64,000 nt of DNA from contig NZ_JAFCNB010000009.1 in assembly GCF_017896165.1 (NCBI RefSeq), forward strand, positions 1-64,000, given 5' to 3'. The stretch is from Microbispora oryzae (GTDB taxonomy: Bacteria > Actinomycetota > Actinomycetes > Streptosporangiales > Streptosporangiaceae). The notes beneath the pieces are model-generated. The model was not told where the DNA came from. It searched no databases and saw nothing but the letters and a program-made list of their open reading frames with translations. Both the position numbers and the translations under genes were made by a program. Shown in pieces: positions 1 through 8,850 of this stretch; the first letter of the stretch is position 1, and the number at the start of each line of letters is the position of its first letter.

Positions 1-47
1 CGCGCCGTGAGCGCCGAACCACCCATTGATCAATGGAGTAAGACATC

Positions 48-827
48 GTGTCCCAGGGACCGATCCTGGAACTGCGCGGCATCAACAAGAGCTTCGGCCC
101 CGTGCAGGTCCTTCACGACGTCGCCTTCTCGGTCTATCCGGGCGAGGTGACCGCACTTGTGGGCGACAACGGCGCCGGCAAGTCCACGCTGGTGAAGTGT
201 GTCGGCGGCATTCATCCGATCGACTCGGGGGAGTACCTGTTCGAGGGCGAGCGGGTCCACGTGAACGGGCCGAGGGACGCGTCGGCGCTGGGCGTCGAGA
301 TCGTCTATCAGGACCTCGCGCTCTGCGACAACCTCGACATCGTGCAGAACATGTTCCTGGGCCGCGAGCGTAAGAGCGGGCTGGTCCTGGACGAGGCCAC
401 CATGGAGGAGATGGCGGCCAAGACGCTCGCCGGGCTGTCGGTGCGCACCGTCACGTCCCTGCGGCAGCACGTCTCCAGCCTGTCCGGCGGACAGCGCCAG
501 ACGGTGGCCATCGCCAAGGCCGTCCTGTGGAACAGCAAGGTCGTCATCCTCGACGAGCCCACCGCCGCGCTCGGCGTCGCGCAGACCGCGCAGGTCCTGG
601 AACTGGTCCGGCGGCTGGCGGACAACGGCCTCGCCGTCGTGCTCATCTCCCACAACATGAACGACGTGTTCGCGGTCTCCGACCGGATCGCGGCGCTCTA
701 TCTCGGCCGGATGGCGGCCCAGGTCAAGGCCTCCGAGGTGACCCACTCGCAGGTCGTGGAACTCATCACGTCCGGGCGGAGCGGGGAGCTCGGGCTCGGG
801 AACGGCAACGGAGCGGCGGCATCATGA
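48..827 (+). CDS. Sugar ABC transporter ATP-binding protein (single NBD)
   Basis: This is the cytoplasmic ATPase of a carbohydrate importer of the ribose/xylose (CUT2) class. The 259-aa protein carries one nucleotide-binding domain: Walker A GDNGAGKST at residues 39-47, signature LSGGQ at 145-149, Walker B VVILDEP at 165-171 and an H-loop LISHN near residue 199. Classical RbsA/XylG proteins have two NBDs in about 500 aa, so this is the half-size FrcA-like form that would work as a homodimer. The GTG start at 48 follows GGAG at 35-38. The permease start overlaps the stop codon by 4 nt (ATGA), so the pair is translationally coupled. The periplasmic-type binding protein is presumably just left of the window. 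The sugar cannot be read from the sequence. Confidence 0.93.
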   Translation: MSQGPILELRGINKSFGPVQVLHDVAFSVYPGEVTALVGDNGAGKSTLVKCVGGIHPIDSGEYLFEGERVHVNGPRDASALGVEIVYQDLALCDNLDIVQNMFLGRERKSGLVLDEATMEEMAAKTLAGLSVRTVTSLRQHVSSLSGGQRQTVAIAKAVLWNSKVVILDEPTAALGVAQTAQVLELVRRLADNGLAVVLISHNMNDVFAVSDRIAALYLGRMAAQVKASEVTHSQVVELITSGRSGELGLGNGNGAAAS

Positions 828-2071
828 CAACTGAGACGCTCCCCAAGCAGAGCACCGCCGACTCGTCGGTCGGCGTCCACGTGAAGGGCTACCTCGAGCG
901 GGTGCGCGGGGGCGAGCTCGGGGCGCTGCCCGCCGTGTTCGGTCTCGTCGTCCTCTGCGTGGTCTTCTCCGTCCTGCGGCCCGCCTTCCTGTCGGCGGTG
1001 AACTTCGCGAACCTCTTCACGCAGGGCGCGGCCGTCGCGGTCATCGCGATGGGCCTGATCTTCGTGCTGCTCCTCGGCGAGATCGACCTGTCGGCCGGTT
1101 TCGCCAGCGGCGTGTGCGCCGGCGTGCTCGCCGTGCTGCTCACCGAGCATCACTGGCCGTGGTACGCCGCGGTGCTCGCCGCGATGATCACCGGTACCGT
1201 CATCGGGTTCGTGCTGGGCTCGCTGGTGGCGAAGCTCGGCATCCCGTCCTTCGTCGTCACATTGGCCGCGTTCCTGGCCTTCCAGGGCGTGGTGCTGCTG
1301 CTGGTCAACAACGGGACGAACATCTCGATCCAGGACCCGACGATCCTGGCGATCGCGAACAACAACGTCACGCCGGTGCTCGGCTGGATCCTCGCGATCG
1401 CCGGCGTCGTCATCTACGGCGGCATCCAGTTCTGGCAGGCCCGCCGCCGCAGCGCGCGCGGCCTGGTCGCGGACCCGATGGCGGTCATCGGCGCGCGGGT
1501 GGCGGCGCTCGCGGTGATCGCGGTGATCGCGGTCTACGTCCTCAACCTGGAGCGCAGCCGCAACGCCCTGGTCGTCTCGCTCAAGGGCGTGCCGATCGTG
1601 GTGCCGCTGATCCTGGCCCTGCTCGTCATCTGGACGTTCGTGCTGCGCCGCACGCGGTACGGCCGGCACATCTACGCCGTCGGCGGCAACCCCGAGGCGG
1701 CCCGGCGCGCCGGTATCAACGTCGACCGGATCCGGATCTCGGCGTTCATGATCTCGTCGTTCATGGCGTCCATCGGCGGCATCATCGCGGCGTCCCGCGC
1801 CAACTCCGTCGACCCCAACACCGGTGGCAGCAACGTGCTGCTGTTCGCCGTGGGCGCGGCCGTCATCGGCGGCACGAGCCTCTTCGGCGGCAAGGGCCGG
1901 GCCCTCGACGCGGTGCTGGGCGGCGCCGTCGTCGCGGTCATCGACAACGGCATGGGCCTGATGGGCTACAGCGCGGGCGTCAAGTTCGTCGTCACCGGCC
2001 TGGTGCTCCTGCTGGCCGCCGGCGTGGACGCGCTGTCGAGGAAGCGGGCGGCGGCGAGCGGGCGAAGATGA
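824..2071 (+). CDS. Sugar ABC transporter permease (XylH/RbsC family)
   Basis: This is the membrane subunit of the CUT2-type sugar importer encoded with the preceding ATPase. The 415-aa protein is built of hydrophobic helices and has the family loop GRHIYAVGGNPEAARRAGI near residue 290, which contacts the ATPase, followed by the conserved GGTSLFGGKG segment. It is longer than RbsC (about 320 aa) because of extra segments in the middle, as in XylH-type permeases. The ATG at 824 overlaps the ATPase stop codon. An in-frame opening extends upstream to 527, but that part lies inside the ATPase gene in another frame and is not coding. The ROK regulator begins 65 nt downstream. Confidence 0.92.
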   Translation: MTTETLPKQSTADSSVGVHVKGYLERVRGGELGALPAVFGLVVLCVVFSVLRPAFLSAVNFANLFTQGAAVAVIAMGLIFVLLLGEIDLSAGFASGVCAGVLAVLLTEHHWPWYAAVLAAMITGTVIGFVLGSLVAKLGIPSFVVTLAAFLAFQGVVLLLVNNGTNISIQDPTILAIANNNVTPVLGWILAIAGVVIYGGIQFWQARRRSARGLVADPMAVIGARVAALAVIAVIAVYVLNLERSRNALVVSLKGVPIVVPLILALLVIWTFVLRRTRYGRHIYAVGGNPEAARRAGINVDRIRISAFMISSFMASIGGIIAASRANSVDPNTGGSNVLLFAVGAAVIGGTSLFGGKGRALDAVLGGAVVAVIDNGMGLMGYSAGVKFVVTGLVLLLAAGVDALSRKRAAASGRR

Positions 2072-2136
2072 CGCCGGCAGGTTCAGTATCGTGATCGCCG
2101 AACGTCCCGCCCCCCCACGGAATTCGAGGCCGCCCG

Positions 2137-3342
2137 ATGATGCGCGCAGGTCCCTCACAGGAGGAGATCCGCAAGCACAACCTCGGGACCCTGCTCCGGC
2201 ACGTCCACGTCGGGGGTCCCAGATCCAGGGCCGAGCTGACCTCGCTGATGGGCCTGAACCGCAGCACGATCATGGCGCTCACCGCCGATCTGACGGCGGC
2301 GGGCCTGGTCAGGGAGGAACTCCCCAGGGACACCGGCAGGGCCGGCCGGCCCTCTCTCGTGGTGCGGCCGGAGACGGCCCGTGTCTACGTGCTCGCCTTC
2401 GACGTGGGGGTCGACCGGCTGGCCGCCGCCCGGATCGGTCTGGGCGGCGTCATCCTCGACCGGCGTGAGATCGTCAGGGCGCGGGAGCCGTTCGACCTCG
2501 GCCGGACCGTCGCGACGCTCGGCGCGTTCGCGCGGCAGATGCGGCGCAGGGCCCGCGCCGACGCGGTCTGCGTCGGCGCGGCCGCGGCGTTCTGCGGGAC
2601 GGTGGACGCGTCCGCGGGACTGGTCCGCAGCGGCCCCAACATCGGCGCCGTGGACGCGCCGTTCGGCGAGGAGCTGACCCGCAGGCTAACGCTCGGATTC
2701 CCGGTGTCGGTGGGCAACGACGCCGACCTCGGCGCGCTGGCCGAGCACACCCGCGGCGCGGGCCGGGGCTGCCGCGACCTCATCTACCTGCACGGCGATG
2801 TCGGCATCGGCGGCGGGATCATCGTCAACGGCCAGCTGCTCGGGGGTCACGGAGGGTACGGCGGCGAGGTGGGCCACATGGTGGTCAACCCCGACGGCCG
2901 CCCCTGCGGCTGCGGGTCGCGGGGCTGCCTGGACGCCGAGGTGGGCGAGCGGGCCGTCCTCGAACACGCCGGCCGGTACGGCGAGGCCATCGGCAGGGAC
3001 GGGGTCCGCGCCGTGGTGGACGCGGCGGACCGGGGGGACGTGATGGCCCAGGACGCCCTTCAGCGCGTCGGCGGCTGGCTCGGGGTGGGCGTCGCCAACC
3101 TCGTCAACATCTTCAACCCCGAGCTCGTGATCTTCGGCGGCATGCTGCGCGACATCTATCTGGGCACCGCGGCCCAGGTGCGCAGCCGGATCGCGACGCG
3201 CACCCTGTTCCCCTCCCGGGAGCACGCGCGGATGCGCACCTCCTGGCTGGGGGACGACGCCACGTTGATGGGGGCCGCCGAGCTGGCCTTCGCGCAGGTG
3301 CTCGCCGACCCCCTGGACGCGCTGTCCCGCGTCGCCCCCTGA
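2137..3342 (+). CDS. ROK-family transcriptional regulator (NagC/XylR type)
   Basis: This is a 401-aa sugar-responsive repressor. The N-terminus carries a winged helix (SRAELTSLMGLNRSTIMALT, about residues 25-45), followed by an actin-like ROK domain with a glycine-rich phosphate loop (DVGIGGGIIVNG) and the ROK zinc motif CGCGSRGCLD with the preceding GHMVVNP. Members with the helix-turn-helix bind operators near sugar transport genes and release DNA when a sugar or sugar phosphate binds. Its position directly after the ABC genes, on the same strand, suggests that it controls that transporter. Two adjacent ATG codons (2137 and 2140) are possible starts and no strong RBS separates them. The ligand is unknown. 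Confidence 0.92.
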   Translation: MMRAGPSQEEIRKHNLGTLLRHVHVGGPRSRAELTSLMGLNRSTIMALTADLTAAGLVREELPRDTGRAGRPSLVVRPETARVYVLAFDVGVDRLAAARIGLGGVILDRREIVRAREPFDLGRTVATLGAFARQMRRRARADAVCVGAAAAFCGTVDASAGLVRSGPNIGAVDAPFGEELTRRLTLGFPVSVGNDADLGALAEHTRGAGRGCRDLIYLHGDVGIGGGIIVNGQLLGGHGGYGGEVGHMVVNPDGRPCGCGSRGCLDAEVGERAVLEHAGRYGEAIGRDGVRAVVDAADRGDVMAQDALQRVGGWLGVGVANLVNIFNPELVIFGGMLRDIYLGTAAQVRSRIATRTLFPSREHARMRTSWLGDDATLMGAAELAFAQVLADPLDALSRVAP

Positions 3343-3358
3343 TCGCCGGACGCCGGCG

Positions 3359-4201
3359 TCAGGCCACCTTGGACGCGGGGGCGGTGAAGGTGTTGCACAC
3401 CGCGGGGCCGTTGCCGTTCCAGCCGCGCTTCAGCCAGTAGACGATGCTCGCCCGCTTGCCGTGCAGCACGTCGCCGATCTTGTAGTCGAGCAGGTCGTCC
3501 CAGTCGAACTGGTCGCGGCCCAGGGAGTGCCACACGCTGCCGATGAAGGCGCCCGACAGGCACTCCGCCTGCAGCTCCAGCCTGCGGCTGTAGGCGTACC
3601 AGGTGGCCCGGCTCACGCGACGGGTGAGCCGGTCGACGGCGGGCAGGATTCCCGCGCGGTCCTGCACGAAATGCCCGTACTCATGGGCGATCACCTGGAA
3701 GAGCTCGAACTCGGAGGGATCCGCGAGCTGGTTCTTGTAAATGAGGATCCACATCGTCTTGTCGCGCTCGCAGTAGATCCCCGCGGCGTACGGCGCCGGG
3801 TACTTCCCGCAGCCCGTCTTCGCGGGCTTGGTGATGAAGCGGACCCTCGGCTTGGCGAAGGAGAGGCCGGCCTGCTTGAACTCCTCGGCCCACGACTGGT
3901 TCAGGCAGTCCATGAGGTGGTCCAGATAGAGCTTGTAGGAGTCCACGTCGTCGGGCCGGCGACCGAGTTCGGCGCACTCGGTGAAGTCGAACTCCCCGGT
4001 CCGGTAGATCGGGTTCCTGGTCAGCGCGGCCTTGCCCGTGGGCACCGGACGGGCCGCGGTGCCGGTCGAGGCGGCCGACGCGGCGCCGGCCGCGGTGCCG
4101 GACGCGGCCGCGGAGGCCGTTCCGGCCGCGCCGGTCAGGGAGAGGGCGACGACCCCCGCCGTGACCACGCGAATCACCGGGCGGAGGCTTATGCGAATCA
4201 T
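3359..4201 (-). CDS. Secreted neutral zinc metallopeptidase (YpfJ-like)
   Basis: This 280-aa exported protein has a signal peptide (basic MIRISLRPVIR, a hydrophobic core, Ala-rich cleavage region near 30-35) and an Ala/Thr-rich spacer before the catalytic domain. The zincin motif HEYGH is at residues 173-177, and Glu213 in ELQAEC is a plausible third zinc ligand, as in the neutral zinc metallopeptidase family (PF04228). Four Cys residues in the mature part could form disulfides. I chose the ATG at 4201 because the signal peptide begins there and a GGGGA lies about 10 nt upstream; an upstream in-frame ATG at 4222 has no RBS. It is convergent with the ROK gene. The substrate is unknown. Confidence 0.88.
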   Translation of the reverse strand: MIRISLRPVIRVVTAGVVALSLTGAAGTASAAASGTAAGAASAASTGTAARPVPTGKAALTRNPIYRTGEFDFTECAELGRRPDDVDSYKLYLDHLMDCLNQSWAEEFKQAGLSFAKPRVRFITKPAKTGCGKYPAPYAAGIYCERDKTMWILIYKNQLADPSEFELFQVIAHEYGHFVQDRAGILPAVDRLTRRVSRATWYAYSRRLELQAECLSGAFIGSVWHSLGRDQFDWDDLLDYKIGDVLHGKRASIVYWLKRGWNGNGPAVCNTFTAPASKVA

Positions 4202-4437
4202 GAGTGGGCATCCCCAGCGCACAGAGAGACGGGTGAGAGGTGACGGTTATCCCAGACAGTGAGTAATCAGGGTTTTCCGCACGGGACCAGGAGCGTAGGG
4301 CAGAAGTGACCTTAGGGTAAAGCGCGAATAAAGTGGATACTGAGAACATCTGTGAAGTTTCAGTGCAGTGCCGAGGAGGGCGAGGCACGCGCCAACTACA
4401 CTCGATCTGTTCGACGGCGAGCGGGAGAGGATGAGCG
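4202..4437. promoter_or_regulatory. Divergent intergenic region, peptidase / dxs
   Basis: This 236-bp stretch is richer in AT than its surroundings and separates two divergent genes. Toward dxs, TTAGGG at 4312-4317 and GATACT at 4334-4339, 16 bp apart, could be -35 and -10 elements; TACACT at 4397-4402 is a second -10 candidate without a clear -35. A purine-rich RBS (GGGAGAGG, about 4422-4429) precedes the dxs start. No operator was recognised. Confidence 0.4.
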
Positions 4438-6351
4438 GTGGCGATTCTGGAGACGATCAAGGACCCGCTCGACGTGCGGCGTCTGGACGCCGCGGATCTG
4501 CCGCGGCTGGCTGCCGAGGTCCGCGATCTGCTGGTCTCCTCCGTGGCCAGGACGGGTGGTCACCTCGGCCCCAACCTCGGCGTCGTCGAGCTCACCATCG
4601 CCCTGCACCGCGTCTTCGACTCGCCGCGCGACCGCATCCTGTTCGACACCGGCCACCAGGCGTACGTGCACAAGATGCTCACCGGGCGGGCCGGTGAGTT
4701 CGGCACGCTGCGCCAGGAGGGCGGCCTGTCCGGATACCCGAGCCAGGCCGAGTCCGACCACGACGTGATCGAGAACTCCCATGCGTCCACCGCGCTCTCC
4801 TACGCGGACGGGCTGGCCAAGGCGCTGACGCTGCGCGGGGAGACCGACCGCACCGTGGTCGCGGTGATCGGCGACGGGGCGCTCACGGGCGGCATGGCCT
4901 GGGAGGCGCTCAACAACATCGCCGGGCGCAAGGATCTGCCGCTGATCGTCGTCGTCAACGACAACGGCCGCTCCTACTCGCCGACCATCGGCGGCCTGGC
5001 GTACCACCTGTCGTCCCTGCGGATGACCCAGGGCTACGAGCACGCCCTGGAGTTCGTCAAGAACAACCTCGGCCGGGTGCCGCTCGTCGGCCCGCCCATC
5101 TACGACACGCTGCACGGCATGAAGAAGGGCCTGAAGGACATCCTCACGCCGCAGGCCATGTTCGAGGACCTGGGGCTGAAATACGTCGGCCCGATCGACG
5201 GCCACGACGAGGCGGCCGTCGAGGCGGCGCTGCGCCGGGCGCGCGCCTTCCGCGGCCCGGTGATCGTGCACGTCCTCACCCGCAAGGGGTACGGCTACTC
5301 GCCGGCGGAGAACCACGACGAGGACTGCTTCCACTCGCCCCAGCCGTTCGACCCGCTGACGGGGGAGGAGCGGCCCAAGCCGCACAGCTGGACGAACGTG
5401 TTCGGCGAGGAGATGGTGAAGCTCGGCGCCGAGCGGAGCGACGTGGTGGCCATCACCGCCGCCATGCTCCACCCGACGGGCCTGGCGGCCTTCGCCGAGG
5501 CGTACCCGGACCGCGTCTACGACGTCGGGATCGCCGAGCAGCACGCGATGACCAGCGCCGCCGGTCTCGCGCTCGGCGGCCTGCGCCCGGTCGTGGCCGT
5601 CTACGCGACGTTCCTGAACCGGGCCTTCGACCAGCTCCTCATGGACGTGGCGCTGCACCGGCTGCCTGTCACGGTCGTGCTCGACCGGGCGGGAGTCACC
5701 GGCGACGACGGCGCCAGCCACAACGGCATGTGGGACATGTCGATCCTCCAGGTCGTTCCCGGCCTGTCGCTGGCCGCGCCCCGCGACGGGATGCGGCTGC
5801 GCGAGCTGCTGGCCGAGGCGGTCGCGATCGAGGACGGCCCGTCGGTCGTGCGCTTCCCCAAGGGTGCCGTGCCGACGGAGATCGAGGCCGTCGGCCGGCT
5901 CGGCGAGATGGACGTGCTGCGGGCGGGCGACGGCGACGTCCTGCTCGTCGCGGTCGGTCCGATGGCCGAGGCGTGCCTGGAGGCGGCGACCTTACTCGAC
6001 GCCCAGGGCATCTCGGCCACGGTCGTCGACCCGCGCTGGGTCAAACCGCTGGACCAGGCCCTGGTCCTGGCCGCGTCGGCGCACAAGCTCGTCGCGGTCG
6101 TCGAGGACAACGGCCGGGTCGGCGGCGTGGGCGACGCGGTGGCCAGGCTGCTGCGCGACGCGGACGTCGACGTGCCGGTGCGCACGTTCGGCATCCCCCA
6201 GCGCTTCCTCGACCACGCGAAGCGGGCCAAGATCCTCGGGACGTCCGGCCTCAACGGCCAGGATCTGGCCAGGAAGATCACCGAGGCGGTCGCCAGGCGC
6301 TCCCCGGTGCTGGAGAGCCACCCCGCGCGTCAGGTGCAGACGACGGATTGA
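4438..6351 (+). CDS. dxs: 1-deoxy-D-xylulose-5-phosphate synthase
   Basis: This is the first enzyme of the MEP isoprenoid pathway: pyruvate plus glyceraldehyde-3-phosphate gives DXP, using thiamine diphosphate and Mg. The 637-aa length is normal. Visible family features are the N-terminal [20 protein letters not shown], the cofactor motif [16 protein letters not shown] (about residues 145-160), and the pyrimidine-domain segment [18 protein letters not shown] with its catalytic Glu, followed by [15 protein letters not shown]. The GTG start at 4438 has a good RBS, GGGAGAGG. Codon 519 (5992-5994) is a rare TTA leucine codon, otherwise almost absent from this window, so translation may depend on the TTA-reading tRNA. 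No other MEP gene is nearby. Confidence 0.97.
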   Translation: MAILETIKDPLDVRRLDAADLPRLAAEVRDLLVSSVARTGGHLGPNLGVVELTIALHRVFDSPRDRILFDTGHQAYVHKMLTGRAGEFGTLRQEGGLSGYPSQAESDHDVIENSHASTALSYADGLAKALTLRGETDRTVVAVIGDGALTGGMAWEALNNIAGRKDLPLIVVVNDNGRSYSPTIGGLAYHLSSLRMTQGYEHALEFVKNNLGRVPLVGPPIYDTLHGMKKGLKDILTPQAMFEDLGLKYVGPIDGHDEAAVEAALRRARAFRGPVIVHVLTRKGYGYSPAENHDEDCFHSPQPFDPLTGEERPKPHSWTNVFGEEMVKLGAERSDVVAITAAMLHPTGLAAFAEAYPDRVYDVGIAEQHAMTSAAGLALGGLRPVVAVYATFLNRAFDQLLMDVALHRLPVTVVLDRAGVTGDDGASHNGMWDMSILQVVPGLSLAAPRDGMRLRELLAEAVAIEDGPSVVRFPKGAVPTEIEAVGRLGEMDVLRAGDGDVLLVAVGPMAEACLEAATLLDAQGISATVVDPRWVKPLDQALVLAASAHKLVAVVEDNGRVGGVGDAVARLLRDADVDVPVRTFGIPQRFLDHAKRAKILGTSGLNGQDLARKITEAVARRSPVLESHPARQVQTTD

Positions 6352-6423
6352 CGAACATGGAGTAAGCGCCGCTCGCGGGGGAAGTCTGCAGGTCGTCGGC
6401 CTCATCGATGAGGGAGCCTGTGG

Positions 6424-7899
6424 ATGAGTCTTTTCCGGACGAAGTCGGTCGAGCAGTCCATCCAGGACGCCGAGGGCGGCGAACACCGGTTGACGCGCAG
6501 TCTGAGCGCGCTCGACCTCACGGTGTTCGGCATCGGCGTCATCGTGGGCACGGGCATCTTCGTACTGACCGGCGTCGCCGCCAAGAACACCGCGGGCCCG
6601 GCCGTCGCGATCTCGTTCGCGGTGGCCGGCGTCGTGTGCGCGCTCGCCGCCCTCTGCTACGCCGAGTTCGCCGCCACCGTCCCCGTGGCGGGATCCGCCT
6701 ACACGTTCGCGTACGCCACGATCGGCGAGTTCCCCGCGTGGATCATCGGCTGGGACCTCATGCTGGAGATGGCCCTCGGCGCGGCGGTGGTCGCCTCCGG
6801 CTGGTCGGGCTACTTCGCCTCGCTGCTGAAGAACTTCGGCGTCTACCTGCCCGAGAGCCTCGCCGGCGACCAAGCCGTGTTCAACGTGCCCGCGGCGGTG
6901 ATCGTGCTCGTCCTGACAGGGGTGCTCGTGGCGGGCATCAAGCTGTCGGCCCGGTTCAACGCGGTCATGGTGGCCATCAAAATGATCGTCGTCCTCCTCG
7001 TGATCGTGGCCGGGCTCTTCTTCATCAGGAGCGCCAACTACACGCCGTTCGTCCCGCCGTCTCACGTGATCGAGGGCAGGGGAGGGCTGCAGGCCCCGCT
7101 CATCCAGACGCTGTTCGGCGTCCCCCCGGTCGCCTACGGAGTGTTCGGCATCTTCGCCGGCGCCGCGCTGGTCTTCTTCGCCTACATCGGATTCGACGTG
7201 GTCGCCACGGCCGCCGAGGAGACCCGCAACCCCCAGCGCGACCTGCCGATCGGCATCATCGCCTCGCTCGTCGTCTGCACCGTCCTCTACGTCGTGGTGT
7301 CGCTCGTGGTCGTCGGCATGCAGCACTACTCGTCGCTCAGCGTCTCGGCGCCGCTGGCCGACGCGTTCCGGTCGGTCGGCGAGTCGTGGATCGCCACGCT
7401 GATCAGCGTGGGCGCCATCGCCGGGCTCACCACCGTCGTGATGGTGCTCATGCTCGGGCAGAGCCGGGTGCTGTTCGCCATGTGCCGCGACAACCTGCTC
7501 CCGCGGTCCCTCGCCGCGGTCCATCCCACGTACCGCACGCCCTACCGGATCACCGTCGTGATCGGGGTCGCCACCGCGCTCCTGGCCGCGTTCATCCCGC
7601 TCAGCGCGATCGCCGAGCTGGTGAACATCGGCACCCTGTTCGCGTTCGTCGTCGTGGCGATCGCCGTGCCGATCCTCCGCCGGACCCGGCCCGACCTGCA
7701 CCGCTCGTTCCGCACGCCGTTCGTGCCGGTGGTGCCGGCGCTGTCGGTCCTGGCCTCGGTCTACCTGATGCTGAACCTGCCTGTCGAGACGTGGATCCGG
7801 TTCCTGGTGTGGATGATCGTGGGTGCCGGCGTCTACTTCATGTACGGCCACCGGCGCAGCAGGGTGGCGGCGGAACCGGAACCACTCCTCGAAGTGTGA
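6424..7899 (+). CDS. APC-family amino acid permease (cationic amino acid type)
   Basis: This 491-aa integral membrane protein of the amino acid-polyamine-organocation superfamily has 12 to 14 hydrophobic helices. It opens with the family signature LTVFGIGVIVGTGIFVLTG (about residues 37-55), the glycine-rich substrate-binding first helix, and contains FAYIGFDVVATAAEETRNPQRDLP, the helix-6 signature of the YhdG/CAT group. It probably imports amino acids by proton symport; the substrate cannot be read from the sequence. The ATG at 6424 follows AGGGAG at 6411-6416 with 7 nt spacing. The gene lies 72 nt after dxs, and its last 62 bp overlap the convergent LysE-type gene. Confidence 0.92.
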   Translation: MSLFRTKSVEQSIQDAEGGEHRLTRSLSALDLTVFGIGVIVGTGIFVLTGVAAKNTAGPAVAISFAVAGVVCALAALCYAEFAATVPVAGSAYTFAYATIGEFPAWIIGWDLMLEMALGAAVVASGWSGYFASLLKNFGVYLPESLAGDQAVFNVPAAVIVLVLTGVLVAGIKLSARFNAVMVAIKMIVVLLVIVAGLFFIRSANYTPFVPPSHVIEGRGGLQAPLIQTLFGVPPVAYGVFGIFAGAALVFFAYIGFDVVATAAEETRNPQRDLPIGIIASLVVCTVLYVVVSLVVVGMQHYSSLSVSAPLADAFRSVGESWIATLISVGAIAGLTTVVMVLMLGQSRVLFAMCRDNLLPRSLAAVHPTYRTPYRITVVIGVATALLAAFIPLSAIAELVNIGTLFAFVVVAIAVPILRRTRPDLHRSFRTPFVPVVPALSVLASVYLMLNLPVETWIRFLVWMIVGAGVYFMYGHRRSRVAAEPEPLLEV

Positions 7900-8488
7900 G
7901 GACGAGCCCCACCCCCGCGAGCAGCACGCCGGTAGCGCCCAGGACCAGGCGGTAACCGCGCGGGGTCAGCCGATGGCGACCGGCGCCGATCGCCAGCGCC
8001 AGGGCGATCTTGGAACCGACGAGCACCAGATAGAACCCGCCGACGAACGCCAGAGCGGACGTCGGAGCCCGGTGCCAGGCGGACACGAACAGCGGCGCGC
8101 CCACCGCGATCCAGAACAGCCAGGGATGGGGGTTGAGCACGTTGACGACGACCCCGCGCAGCAGCTCTCCCCGGGAGGAGGGCGCGGTGCCGCCGGACCC
8201 CGGCGGGGCGGCCGTCCGGGCCTCCCGCACCGTGGTCACACCGAGGTACACCACGTAGAGGCCGCCCACCACGGAAAGGACCCGCACGACGGCGCCCGGC
8301 ATCGCTCCCATGGCGGTCACCGCGAGGACGACGACCGGCAGGTCGGACAGCAGCGGCACGCAGGCGAGCCGCATCCCGGCGCGGAAGCCGCCGCGCAGGC
8401 TCGCGGTGATGATCAGCGTCAGCAGCGCGCCGGGGGTCACCCCGGCGCCCAGGCCGAGGCCCAGCCCCAGTAACAACTCCGGCAACAC
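7838..8488 (-). CDS. LysE/RhtB-family amino acid exporter
   Basis: This 216-aa inner-membrane protein has about six hydrophobic segments. It begins with the typical LysE-family N-terminus (LLLGLGLGLGAGVTPGALLTLII) and contains the conserved NPHPWLFW segment in the middle. The family exports amino acids or similar small molecules. The GTG start at 8488 is supported by a GGAGG 7 nt upstream. The last 62 bp run through the 3' end of the convergent amino-acid permease gene, so an importer and an exporter have transcripts that are antisense to each other at their ends. The substrate is unknown. Confidence 0.88.
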   Translation of the reverse strand: MLPELLLGLGLGLGAGVTPGALLTLIITASLRGGFRAGMRLACVPLLSDLPVVVLAVTAMGAMPGAVVRVLSVVGGLYVVYLGVTTVREARTAAPPGSGGTAPSSRGELLRGVVVNVLNPHPWLFWIAVGAPLFVSAWHRAPTSALAFVGGFYLVLVGSKIALALAIGAGRHRLTPRGYRLVLGATGVLLAGVGLVLTLRGVVPVPPPPCCAGGRT

Positions 8489-8540
8489 CGGTCAGCCTCC
8501 GTCGAATCCCGGCGAGGCTACCGGAACGACCGCCGAGGCG

Positions 8541-8850
8541 TTATCTGGCCGTGCAGGTGATGGGCGACGGAGTCCCGACAGTGCCGCCGGACCAGCCGAT
8601 CGCGAATTGCACCGTCACCGAATCGCCCGGCAGCAGTACGCCGTTCTGGGTGACGGTCACCGGGGCTCCTGGCGGGTTGTAGCCGTTCCACTGCAGGTAG
8701 CTCAGCCCGTTGGGAACCTTGAAGGTGACGGTCCACGAGGTGATGGGCAACGTTCCCGTGTTGCGCACCGTCAGTTCGCCCCAGGAGGCCGTCGTCCACT
8801 GGAGAAAGAACCGGATCGTCGCTTCGCAGGAGCGCGTACCCAGCGAGGCC
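8541..8850 (-). pseudogene. CBM2-like carbohydrate-binding module, out of frame with the upstream dehydrogenase
   Basis: This frame encodes about 100 residues ending at a TAA at 8541. They fit a family 2 carbohydrate-binding module: a starting Cys (SCEATIRF), [23 protein letters not shown], a central Trp (QWNGY), LLPGDSVTVQF, GWSGG, and a closing Cys (ITCTAR) that would form the usual N- to C-terminal disulfide. No start codon or signal peptide belongs to it. It follows directly on the Ser-Pro linker of the dehydrogenase but in the next frame. One extra base near 8851-8853 would join the two, giving dehydrogenase, linker and CBM2 in one polypeptide. It is therefore annotated as the detached tail of that gene. 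Confidence 0.75.

Noticed and set aside
527-823. N-terminal extension of the sugar permease
   Set aside because: The extension lies entirely in the ATPase gene and encodes Arg-rich shadow sequence; the ATG at 824 is coupled to the ATPase stop.
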